Shown here: positions 10,787-20,372 of the stretch, in pieces
Layout of the letters: each line of letters starts with the position of its first letter
Position numbering within the stretch: position 1 is the stretch's first letter
Assembly (NCBI RefSeq): GCF_040869045.1
Contig: NC_090320.1
Coordinates: 148,450,941-148,514,940, forward strand
Direction of reading: 5' to 3'
DNA from: Eurosta solidaginis
Lineage: Eukaryota > Arthropoda > Insecta > Diptera > Tephritidae
DNA: 64,000 nt
Made by a program: the position numbers and the translations under genes
The notes under the pieces: generated by a model
What the model saw: only the letters and a program-made list of their open reading frames with translations
What the model was told of the DNA's origin: nothing
Databases searched by the model: none

Positions 10787-10987
10787 GCTGGGCCTCGAGT
10801 CAGCTCAGCAAACGTTGGACGGACGCCACGTATTGCAGAGTAGCAAGATATTTTTGGCTGAAAGTGGATGGCAGGAGGTCTGCTGAAATAATTGGGTTCA
10901 CTAAGGCTATCAATGGTCATTGGAGTTTTGACAGGGCACTGTCCTATGGGTATCCATGCGGTACGTCTCAATATACTGGAAAGGGCA
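10787..10987 (+). pseudogene. 3' end fragment of a non-LTR element (R1/I-like RNase H end)
   Basis: The plus translation LSKRWTDATYCRVARYFWLK followed by VDGRRSAEIIGF and INGHW resembles the segment near the RNase H end of I/R1-type LINE polyproteins (W...C...AK..W...D..RS..L...TGH). Downstream sequence leads straight into the CCTAA tail at 10995, as expected for a LINE 3' end. It is short and out of context. The clade is a guess. Confidence 0.4.
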
Positions 10988-10994
10988 GCTACCA

Positions 10995-11016
10995 CCTAAC
11001 CTAACCTAACCTAACT
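10995..11016 (+). repeat. Four CCTAA units (TTAGG on minus)
   Basis: Plus reads CCTAA four times, then CT. TTAGG is the ancestral insect telomere repeat, which Diptera have lost. Here the run follows a LINE fragment directly, so it is most simply that element's 3' tail. Confidence 0.75.
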
Positions 11017-11029
11017 CCCGAAGGAGTAA

Positions 11030-11782
11030 GGCCCAACGGCAACAAAATCGGTGTAATTCGGAACCTTAAATTACCAACTACTGTAAAACAAATTAGATAT
11101 TTTTGGGAATAACAGGGTATTACCCTAAATTTGTGAAATATAACGCGAAAATAGCGTATCCCATGATTTACTATTTAAAAAAAGGGAAAAAAGTAAATAC
11201 TAGCGACCCTAATTACATCTCAGCTTTTGAAAAACTAAAAACCTTAATTACGGAATTCCCAATTTTACGTTATCCTAATTTTAACAAAAGTTTTAAGGTA
11301 ACTACCGATGCAAGTAACTTTGCCCTCGTAGCTGTTCTGTTGCAGGAAGGCCACTCTATATGTTTCGCATCGAGGATATTAAATGACCACGAGAAAAACT
11401 ATTCCACGATTGAAAAAGATTTACTTAGCATAGTTTGGGGGTGCAATACTTTAGGCCCTATATTTTTGGCAAAGAGTTCGACTTGCAAACGGACCACCAA
11501 CCGCTTAAATGGTTACAGGCAAAATACTGGGGAAAAGATATAAACCCACGCCTTCAAAGGTGGCTAGTCCAACTAGGAGAGTACGACGCCAAAATAGATT
11601 GCATTCAGGGAAAAGACAACAAAATCGCAGATTTTCTCAGTCGAATTAACCCTAATACAAACGAAATTAATGTTTTAAATGAAGAAAGATACAATTTCTC
11701 AACGATGGCAACAATACACTCACAAGAGCAAAACCATAATGATCACTTTCCGATTTTGGATACTATCGTGAACAGATTTTAA
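11030..11782 (+). pseudogene. Ty3/gypsy pol fragment (errantivirus-like): reverse transcriptase end and RNase H
   Basis: Begins within the region that joins reverse transcriptase to RNase H (LGITGYYPKFV) and runs through the RNase H core: FKVTTDASNFALVAVLLQEG, FASRILNDHEKNYSTIEKDL, then after a frameshift near 11440 LQTDHQPLKWL and DNKIADFLSRI. The order and wording fit the 17.6/297-type errantivirus branch of gypsy. The upstream reverse transcriptase, protease and gag are absent, since the non-LTR tail and minisatellite occupy that side. RNase H would remove RNA from RNA:DNA hybrids during reverse transcription. Dead by truncation and frameshift. Confidence 0.8.
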
Positions 11783-12890
11783 ACGCAAATTATCCTAGTA
11801 AAACAAATACAAATAGAAAGAGAATCTATCCTCGGGAATAGACGAATATACATTAAAGAACGCGACATTCCTGACTGTATTTCAGACATAATTAGGCGAA
11901 TTAAGCCGTCAGGTAAAATCGGAATATACTCAGAGCTCAGTGACTCAACCTACAATGTTGTACAGAAGAAACTAATAGAATTCTTTGAAAACGCTAAAAA
12001 TATAAAGTTCGTAAAATGTTCCTACATGGCTAAAGACATGGAATCTGAAGAAGAAACTATAAAACACATATCAGTTTTTCACACCAACGAATCAGGACGT
12101 TCGGGTATCATACCTAATTACGAAAATTTAAAGCGAAAAATATATTATCCGAACCTAAGGCACATTATAAGTAAAGTAGTAAACACCTGCGACATTTGCA
12201 CTGCATCAAAATATGATCGAAATCCTATAAAAAAGAAGTTTTGCATTACGGAAACCCCGTCTGATAAAAGGAAAATAGTCCACATAGACACCTACGTAAA
12301 CTCCAAACATTCCTTCATAATTTTCCTAGATAAATATTCATAACTGCCGTAGCTTTTTTCCTAGAAGATAGAAACAGTCTAACTTTGATAGAAAAAATCA
12401 GAATATACATCTCACCATGGGTAAAAAGAAAAAACTTATTTGTGATAATGAATTTAATTCAATGTAAAACAATTTTGTAAAGATGAAGGTATAGAATTAC
12501 ATCTATCCAAGCCAAACAGCCATACTGGTAGAAAGGCTCAATAATACATTAACTGAAAAAATTCGAGCACTAAATATAGAAAAAAAGTTAGCAATAAAAG
12601 ACCAAGTAAGCAAGGCAATAGAAATTTACAACAACACTTTCCATTCAACGATAGAAAATACGCCCAACAATGTTCATAACAACAAAGTAGACAATAATAA
12701 AGTAAAAGAAAGAAAAATTCAAAAACACTTAGCAAAATATCGAAAGCTAATAAAAAAAGAGAAGAATACACAGAAACAAGAAGTGACGGATTTGTAAAAA
12801 ATTATTTAAATGTCAGGCACAAAGAACAACCAAAATTTCGAAAAACGAAGCTAGCCAATGTCCATGAATCAAATATTAAATGACTCTTTA
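11783..12890 (+). pseudogene. Ty3/gypsy integrase fragment of the same element
   Basis: The frame at 12026-12343 contains the zinc-binding region: H...H in HISVFHTNESG...NYENLKRKIYYPNL followed by C-x2-C in NTCDICTASKYD. The start of the catalytic core follows (VHIDTYV, first Asp). After a stop at 12343 the core continues in other frames: ICDNEFNS (second Asp), then VERLNNTLTEKI (Glu region) at 12530-12560 and a Lys/Asn-rich tail that ends near 12890. Several stops and shifts show a dead copy. No LTR is seen at either side. Confidence 0.75.
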
Positions 12891-13168
12891 AACAAAATAC
12901 AAACACATAAAACTAAATAAAAAGAATCTATAGATATATATTTGTATACCAAAACTTTATTAATATTGTTCAGCAATTTTAGTACTATTTAAAATCATAA
13001 AAACCTACTGTAATAAATTTATTAATATTCAAACAAACATTAAGCTTACAAAACGTTGATTTTTTTTACAAATTGTTTGAAAATAAGCGTAAAGTAATCA
13101 AAGAAAACTTTTTATAAATGATAATTTTTACTTCTACAATTTCAATAATATTATATATGTATTTATAT
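12891..13168. other. AT-rich spacer, no gene
   Basis: Very AT-rich sequence between the gypsy integrase fragment and the hAT target duplication. No ORF, repeat unit or terminal structure recognised. Confidence 0.6.
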
Positions 13169-13176
13169 GTAAATAC
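13169..13176. repeat. hAT target duplication, left copy GTAAATAC
   Basis: Identical to 17026-17033. Eight bases with GT at the start and AC at the end is the duplication pattern of hobo and Hermes. Confidence 0.85.
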
Positions 13177-13508
13177 TAAAGTGTTGCACAAGCTGATTCA
13201 CTTCGCTATGCACACACTGTGATTCGGTGTTATAGCTGATGTTTATTTTGATTCGGTTTGGCAAACGATCAACACTCACTCAACAGCAATCGTCAACAAG
13301 CAATGAGCGACAATGCAGCAGCTCTTCTCATGAACAGTTTGCACTGTTCCAATTTGTATTGCCTTTCGACTCACGAGCTAGTTAACAGTTACAACACCAT
13401 TAAATGCTGTAAATAACTCTATTCATTCGAGACTTGCTACTGAGTCGTTGCTTGCTTGCGTTCTGTATTTTCAAAGCATATAAAATTATAAAAGAATAGG
13501 ACGCTAAA

Positions 13509-14126
13509 ATGGAAGGAGGTGTGTAAGTATATTTTATTGATGCGTATTTTTTTTTTTTTTTTTGCTTAGCGTTATTTAGTGGATATTATGTAAGCGAAAT
13601 TATATTTACGTTATAGTTAAGTTCGAGTAGCTCTGTACCACAAATTGATGATGCCAGTAGTGGGGATGAAAATTTTCGCGAAATAAAAAGCAAAATCCTT
13701 AGTAAGGAGTACCAAATTTGTAGCAAAAAAGGGCGTAGTGCAGTTTGGAATATTTTTGGAAAAATTAAAACTAACGCGGGCATCGAATTAGAAAATATAG
13801 TTGCTTGCAGAACTTGTTGGAATGTGTACAAGTTTAATAAAAATAGCACTTCTAATTTAGTGAGGCATACGTGCTATAAAACCATGAAGGATACTGTTTC
13901 TACTTCAAAACAGGAAGTTAGTGCTGACTTGAAACACACAGGAATTAATATTTTAACGGGATGGGTGATTGTTAATTGCCGACCGTTTCAAATAGTACAA
14001 GACAGTGGTCTTCTGAAATTTTCTGAGTTCCTTGTATCAATTGGCGCGAACAATTCATTACATAAAGGATGGTGAACTTATCAATCGGCTATTAGGTTTA
14101 TCAGCGTTTAAAGGGGAAAGATGTAG
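13509..14126 (+). pseudogene. hAT transposase, N-terminal BED-finger part
   Basis: A short ATG start at 13509 is followed by a splice-donor-like GTAAGT, so the first exon may be tiny. From about 13622 the frame is open: SSSVPQIDDASSGDENF, then AVWNIFGKI and VACRTCWNVYKFNKNSTSNL followed by VRHTC, a BED-type zinc finger with C-x2-C and a later H/C pair. The segment NCRPFQIVQDSGLLKF matches the conserved stretch after the finger in hobo/Hermes transposases. The frame ends at 14075, and a GTAAAA near 14127 could be a donor site. BED fingers bind the transposon ends. The catalytic first Asp region that should follow is missing. Confidence 0.75.
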
Positions 14127-15135
14127 AGGTAAAAGGCATTAAATTCAAAATTATGTAATAGTTCCTATTAAATTGTTAATTCTAAGTCCGAAGTGAATAA
14201 TTTAGTCTAATATTGATTTAAAATATCAAATTTTAACTAATATGTTTGACTTTTATAATTAAAGTAAAACTCTCACGTTTCATTGTAAGCAGATGTAACT
14301 TAAAATTTAAGTTGTTTGAATTTAATTTTTGTAAAGGAATTGTATATAAAAAATACTTTATTTGATTTTGGCGAAAAAAATGGCATTCTGAATTACTTCT
14401 GTTTGCAATAAAACGTGTGATATAATAATACTAATAATAATAGGCTAACACTCTCCCCATGCAAATATATGTGCCCACACTTCATATGTTAAACATATGT
14501 GAGCTCCTCCAAGGTATTTCCATAAAAAATCGGACTGTTTTTTAGATATTGCTCTAACTTTACCATGTTTTAGATATACTCCTAATATATTACCATACAT
14601 AAGGAATTGCGAAACTTTATTTTTTTAGAAGTTTTGTAATAACCAATCATATTTAACTCGATAAATATCGGTTACATCAAAAAAATCATTAAGTACTTTT
14701 TTATAGAAAAATATCCAATGTAATAAATCATTTGATCTGTTTCGATAAAAAAGAATTTTATGATTTTTATGTTTTTTGCGAAAGTTATATTTAGCAAAAA
14801 TTGGCAAAAAATTCGTAGTTGCATTTAAATAAAAAAAAATACGCATATTTAAAAAAAAAATCATGTTATGGGACCAATATCAAAGATGGTGTTGCCAAAT
14901 TCTAAACGGTACGTCCTCATAGGCCCCGAGATAAACATTTTTTTGTATGAGAGGATGTGATAAATCTGAAAATTGATATTTCGAAAATTTTTTAAAAAAG
15001 TGCATTATTGAATTTCACTGTTTAAAAGTTTAAAATGAAAGTTAAATATTTAAATTTTGACTACACTTTGGCGGAACATTAATCTTTGGCTAGGCACTTC
15101 AGAAAAACATTAGTAACAGTCAATTCTTTCTTTAG
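14127..15135 (+). other. Intron-like or decayed stretch inside the hAT transposase
   Basis: One kb of AT-rich sequence without coding similarity, where related transposases have about 100 residues including the first catalytic Asp. It ends in a pyrimidine-rich stretch and TTTAG at 15135, directly before coding resumes, so it may be an intron. It may also be a replacement or insertion, as the bounding exons do not supply the missing residues. A minus ORF at 14625-14864 is low complexity and not convincing. Confidence 0.4.
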
Positions 15136-16236
15136 GGGAAAACATTCAACATAAGATGCTGAAAATATTAAAATTCCATGACTTACTTGTTGAAAATGCC
15201 ACATTTGTAACTGATAGGGGAACAAACATGAAGAAGGCTTTTAAGTTCTATGCAAATATTTCATGCATTACCCATTTGCTAAATAATGTGTTGGAAGATT
15301 CTGTTGAAGCTGTACCTGAGTTGGATGACATATATGATAAAGCTACTAAACTCGTAAAATATTTTAAAAAATCTGGTAAAATTCAAACTTACAATCAACC
15401 CTTAAAAGCTGTTCACCAACAAGATGAAAACCTTGTATTTTATATGCTTAGCTCAATCTAAAAAAAACTGGACGGAAATTAGTAGCATATTGCAAAGAAA
15501 GCGTGAATTGTCCAAACTCAATGGTATTAACATAAACTACGTGGAGGAAATTTTGAAGGTATTAGAGGTTTTCGAAGAATCATCAAAGGAGCTAGAAGGT
15601 GAAAATTATCCAACCCTGCATTTGGTTCTTCCTCATGTTTACAGACTGAAAGGTATTTGCGCAATAAATGAAACTGACTTATCCTTCATGAAACAATTTA
15701 AGGGCAAGCTGAGTGATATGTTGGACACCACTGTTTTGCAAAATCTTACCATATATCATAAAGTAGCGGTATTCTTGTTCCCCCCAACTAACAAGTTAAT
15801 ATTTTTTAATGAAAATGATAAGTTTCTTATAAGAACTGAATGCAGAACGCAAATGTAAAACTACATACGTCAATGAAACTGCCAACCAGGACGAACAAAG
15901 TACATCAGCGAATCCTCCTACTCGCAAATCCCAGCTTTTTAACGTATTTTTACAGACAACTCAAGTTTCGAATGGGACGATATTGTATTTAATGAGCTAG
16001 TTAAATACGAGTCCACTAATGTCACGTATTATGACGACTTCAATGCGATTCAGTGGTGGCACCTTCATCGATTAGAATTTCCTTTACTTTATAAAGTAGC
16101 CAATAGTTCATTAGCGACGCCAGCCAGCAGTGCTGCTTCGGAAAGAGTTTTTTCCAAAGCTAGGCACTTAATAGCAGAAAAGCGATCAGATATCAGAGTG
16201 CGATCGGTTGCAGCTCGTTTTCGGTACATCAGATAA
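15136..16236 (+). pseudogene. hAT transposase, central and C-terminal parts
   Basis: Coding resumes with ILKFHDLLVENATFVTDRGT, which carries the second acidic residue of the RNase H-like fold, then CITHLLNNVLEDS and the insertion domain (15156-15461 and, shifted, 15424-15858: YPTLHLVLPHVYRLKGIC, KVAVFLFPPTNKL). A gap with stops leads to the C-terminal dimerisation and catalytic region at about 15990-16236: IQWWHLHRLEFPLLYKVA, then TPASSAASERVFSKA (catalytic Glu in SERVFS) and the stop TAA. The order matches hobo/Hermes. At least two frame changes make it inactive. Confidence 0.8.
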
Positions 16237-16787
16237 TGTTTTTGCATAATAATATGGACATTAAATTATTGAATTAGTACATTTAGTAGTATTAGTAGTT
16301 AATGCCATATTAATATATATTTGTGAAATTCTTTTCTATTTTGTTTTGTTTAATACCGAAAAAATCTAATTTTTCATTTATAAAGCAAATATTCTTTTTT
16401 GATTTTGATCTTTTTTTCTATCAGGAATCAGGAAGTGTCCTAATGCTCAATTACTTGTAAACATAAATGTACCTACTTACATTATACGAAATAAAAATAA
16501 GTACAAATGTACCTGAGTTAAGAAAACTCTTGTTTTTAACTACACATAATTTTTTTAAAAAGTGTTAAATTTACGAAACGAAGTTCGAATTATCCAAAAA
16601 TTATGTCTCTTTAGAAATAGCCAGTTTTTTTATTGTTGTTGTAAAATCATCTAAAACTCGATTTATTTATAACCGTATTTTGCGCTTTGTCGAAATTGAA
16701 TCATACATTTAACACTTTGTAAAAAATTAGGAAATACACGCACATATGTACATATAAGTTTGTAGTTGAATATTATACTATTGCCTT

Positions 16788-16860
16788 TCGAATCAATTGT
16801 CAATCGACTCAATTGCCAATCGACTCATTTGCCTTTCGAGTTAAGTGCATAATGTGCCAC
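16788..16860. repeat. hAT subterminal short repeats
   Basis: Variants of TTGCCTTTCGA.TCA and CAATCGACTCA occur several times here and once in the left end (TTGCCTTTCGACTCA near 13358). Scattered short subterminal repeats are typical transposase-binding sites of hAT elements. Function is inferred. Confidence 0.5.
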
Positions 16861-17025
16861 AAAAACAAACGCGCATTTCTCATCGCTACAGTGCAGTGAG
16901 ATTCGCTTCGGTCGTTGCTTACAAGCTGTTCGGCTCATATGGCGAGTTATTGTTGTGTAGACAGTAAGCAACGATTTTTGCGAGTGGCTTAAAACGCCGA
17001 ATGGATGATTCGTTGCAGGTCTTTA

Positions 17026-17033
17026 GTAAATAC
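17026..17033. repeat. hAT target duplication, right copy GTAAATAC
   Basis: Identical to 13169-13176. Together the two copies define the insertion exactly. Confidence 0.85.
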
Positions 17034-17785
17034 ATATATGAAATAATTTTGAATTTCATACATACATTAAATGAAGAATGGCTACAATTCTAACGGGTCG
17101 TTGGAAAATCCAAGAAACGGTTTAAATGCAGCCATTCCCTCATATGAACAAACGTTTATGAAATACTTTTCCGAGTTGAAAAATTTGACAAATTGTTTTT
17201 TTTTTCGTTTTTTTTCCTTTCTTTGTAAACATTTACTATTCACCTTTACAGCTAAATTATTTATTAACAGTTGCCTTCAAACCTTATAAAATGTTTTCTA
17301 GAAAAAAAAGAAAATATTTAATACTGAGGGCGTTTATATAACGATTAACACAGCAAGTTTGCTTTAAATTATTTTTCAAAACGTTTACAGAAATACCTGT
17401 TGGGTATGCGATATATACGTAAGTATATACCTACACAACAAACATACTTTCATACGAATAAGAACATGTTAACAGTTATCAAACAAAAAAAAAAAAATAT
17501 TAAAAAATGTGTATTTAATTAAAAACGCTCATATACCATTCAATACAATAACTTTATTCTAAGCTAAAATATATATTCACTAAATTACCTGTTTGGTAAT
17601 GCACATATAAACGTAAATAAGTATGCAAAGGAAGAAAAGAGCAAGTAAATTAAAAACACATATACGTATACAGAAAAGTACAAAAATCAAACATACATAC
17701 ATATGTACATATAAAATTTCGGAGTATTTAAGATCAAGGGGGGGAGGGGGGGCGGGACATTCTCTTAACATCATGAGTATGTCAC
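17034..17785. other. AT-rich spacer, no supported gene
   Basis: Contains A/T runs, ACATAC/GTATGT short repeats and a G-run near 17740. Small ORFs (for example 17071-17289) have low-complexity ends and no recognisable family. Nothing else seen. Confidence 0.55.
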
Positions 17786-18594
17786 GCAACTGCTACCATC
17801 ACTTAGAACGTTCTATGCAAAACCCCTGTTTTACAATACTACGATGTAAACAAACCCACAGTTTTAAGTGTTGATGCGTCCAAAAGTGGTTTAGGCGCGG
17901 TCCTGTTACAGTCTAACTTATCTGTAGCAAGGCGCTAACACAGACACAACAAAATTATGCTCAAATTGAGAAGGAAGCCCTAGCGATAGCGTTTGGTTGC
18001 ATAAAATTTCATCAACAGGTATAAGGCTTAGATTACAAAGATACAATACAACAGTGAAATATAAACCCGGTAGAGAATTGTTTTTTTTTTTTCTAGCAGA
18101 CGCGTTGTCCAGAGCTTACAGCATGCATGAAAAACTGGACTTAGAAAAAGAAATCGAAACACAGGTGTGTCTAGTTATGGACTCTTTTCCAATATCCCTA
18201 GACAAAAAAGATTTGTTCACCAAAGAAACGAGATCAGGCTGTGAAATGCAAACGTTGAAAAAATACATAAAAAGTGGATGGCCCTCAAGTAAGAGGCAAG
18301 TTCAGGATGTTGCAAAACAATACTATAACTACTCCCTTGAGTTAACCATAATAGATGGCCTAATATTCAAAGGTAGCAGGATCGTAGTCCATAAAAATTT
18401 AAGAAAGGAAATGTTAGGCTTGATTCAATTCAATCACATGGGAAAAGACAAATGCATAAATAGGGCAAGAGATATCCTGTTCTGGCCCCACATGAACAAA
18501 GAAATCGAAGACATGGTAGATAATTGTGATATTTGCAACAGGCACAGAAAGGCCAACGCCAAAGAAACGCTAGTAAACAGGGAGGTTCCAGCGC
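17786..18594 (+). pseudogene. Ty3/gypsy pol fragment: RNase H and integrase zinc finger
   Basis: The RNase H core is visible at about 17815-17925 (TPVLQYYDVNKPTVLSVDAS, then KSGLGAVLLQ) and at 17940-18010 (QQNYAQIEKEALAIAFG). About 100 residues are then missing, and the frame resumes with RLQRYNTTVKYKPGRELF, ADALSRAY and a long linker to HMGKDKCINRARDILFWPHM and CDICNRHRKA, the integrase zinc-binding region. The last codons (VPALP) are where such polyproteins lead into the integrase core, but the sequence switches to E2 there. The style resembles Mag-type gypsy elements. Dead by deletions and truncation. Confidence 0.75.
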
Positions 18595-19490
18595 TTCCCA
18601 AGGCAGTCGGTTCTATGTACCGGAGCGACTCGGGATTTTTCCCGACCAAGGACTGTGATTTCAGTGTGACCCCATTTAATTTGTTTCGTCCCTCCCACAA
18701 ATTTTCATCCTCCCAGCAGCTCCTTGCAGCAGGACTGCTCCATACTCTCTTACTCCGGGAAGGCATCGAATCCAATCCGGGTGTCTCCTGACCCCGGTCC
18801 TGAGAAATGGTTTTGCTGCATCTGCCGGAAAAGAATATTTTTAGGACGGTCATACTATGTTCAGTGTGTCTCGTGTAAGGGATGGTTGCATCGGACAGGT
18901 TGTTCTGGGTTTGATCCCAAAACCCGACGTCCACGTAACTTTTGTAAATCTTTTGTGGCTCCTTGCTGTTCACGCCAAAGGGCGTCCCGTAGTCTACGCC
19001 CAAGCGCCCCCACTACCTTCCGGCAGTCCCGCTGCTCAGCAAGCCACAACAAGTACCCGCTGCTGCTCGCGCCCCACGGCGCCAACAACTCAAACAGCTG
19101 ATACCACTCATAACTACTACCTTCGTAGTAGAGTTGGTAGCAATGCTGAGCATCAGCCCCTGCCCTCGTCTTATCCCCCCCCCCCCCCTCTTTGCCGACA
19201 GCAATCGTGCAGGTCAGGGACACAGACTCTTAGTCCCTACCTCCGTTTGCACCGTCTGCCATGTTCTGGTCTCCGCGACGGCAACCCCCGACGGGTTTCA
19301 TCGCGCCATGTTGCCAGGTCGCAAACCCAAATCATCCGGGTACCCCAATGCTTGCCCAAGGACGCCCAGTCCCAGGGCCACAACAGCAATTGCGTCCTGC
19401 CCTTCCACAACCCAGGCGTAGTCACGCGTCATTTACGCCCAGAGTGGCGGCGTCTCCCCTTATGCACTTCAGAATTCTGCAGTAAACTGT
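18595..19490 (+). pseudogene. E2 N-terminal region: 2A-like remnant and PHD-like finger
   Basis: The frame entering from the gypsy fragment reads through LLAAGLLHTLLLREGIESNP, then G, then VS and a stop at 18789-18791. A 2-base deletion relative to E1 falls exactly between the Gly and Pro codons of the 2A-like motif. The finger follows in the shifted frame (18790-19101): FCCICRKRI, QCVSCKGWLHRTGC and a closing CC. A further change of frame brings the Pro/Gln-rich linker. The second finger-like segment seen in E1 is mostly deleted near 19255. Chance continuity makes a single ORF span 17997-18791, fusing gypsy and E2. Confidence 0.75.
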
Positions 19491-20372
19491 AATGGACTAA
19501 CTGGGAAGATTACGGAGATAGTCGATTTCATGAAGCGGCACAACATCCGCATTGCTGCGATTCAAGAGACTAAACTCACAGCAAGATCTAGATTGCAGAC
19601 CTGCTCTGGGTATAATGTCCAAAGGAAAGACCGCGAGAGCGGAAATGGAGGCGACCTCGCGTTTATCATACACCACTCTGTGCAATATTATATATTTGAT
19701 CCTGGCATCGACCGCAGGGACAATGTCTTAGAACGTCAAGGCCTATCTGTCCGGTCAGGCGATGCAAACCTAGAAATCATCAACATCTACATCCCTCCTG
19801 CCACCTGTTGCCCCAGTGGATACCGCCCTAATATCAGGGCCTTGCTCACTGGAAACAATCCCGTTATCTTAGGCGATTTCAATGCCCATCATGATCTATG
19901 GCATTCAAACTTGCGGGCGGACAGTAGGGGTGAGATGTTGGCGGATCAAATAGAAGAAACGACGTTCTGCAAAATAAATGGAGACGCCCCCACACATATG
20001 GTAGGAAGCTGTCACAGCTCGCCAGATATCTCAATCGTGAGCGCAGAACTCGTAAACTGCGTCAACTGGCAGCCGATGGTAACATTGGCAACCGACCACC
20101 TGCCCATACTTATTTCGCTCGAGCGTACCGCCGACTTCATCGTCACCGAAAAACGCACTTTCATAAACTTCAAAAAAGGAAAGTGGGAAGAATATAAATC
20201 TTTTACAGACAACGTTTTGCTGCCCTCCCTATCCCGACTGATGCCCGCCAAGGGGAGCGTGCCTTCCGTAAGGTCATTGAATCCGCCTCGGCACGTTTCA
20301 TTCCCGCCGGGAGAATTCCCGAAATCCGGCCCACTTCCCGGCGGAGGCCGCAAACTTAGCGAGAGAACGTGA
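19459..20372 (+). pseudogene. E2 APE-type endonuclease
   Basis: MHFRILQ at 19459 is separated from the rest by a 1-base deletion near 19486. The long frame from 19530 then holds the endonuclease: AAIQETKLTA (catalytic Glu), DLAFIIHHSVQYYIF, LGDFNAHHDLW, SSPDISIVS and ATDHLPILISL, the last giving the Asp-His pair. It is more complete than the E1 version and shows what E1 lost. The enzyme would nick target DNA. A frameshift near 20350 separates it from the reverse transcriptase, so the copy is dead. Confidence 0.85.

Larger units (their letters stand above)
13177..17025 (+). mobile_element. hAT transposon of hobo/Hermes type, complete ends, inactive
   Basis: The ends are an imperfect 12-bp inverted repeat: TAAAGTGTTGCA at 13177-13188, and TGCAGGTCTTTA at 17014-17025, which reads TAAAGACCTGCA on minus. 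Nine of 12 positions match, and they resemble the hobo end CAGAGAACTGCA. The element is flanked by an exact 8-bp duplication GTAAATAC (13169-13176 and 17026-17033), matching the GTnnnnAC form known for this group. Length is 3849 bp. The transposase inside is in pieces, so the copy cannot move by itself. Subterminal repeats of TTGCCTTTCGA occur on both sides. Confidence 0.85.

Noticed and set aside
10995..11016. Interstitial telomere
   Set aside because: Only four units, at the end of a LINE fragment, in an order of insects that lacks TTAGG telomeres.
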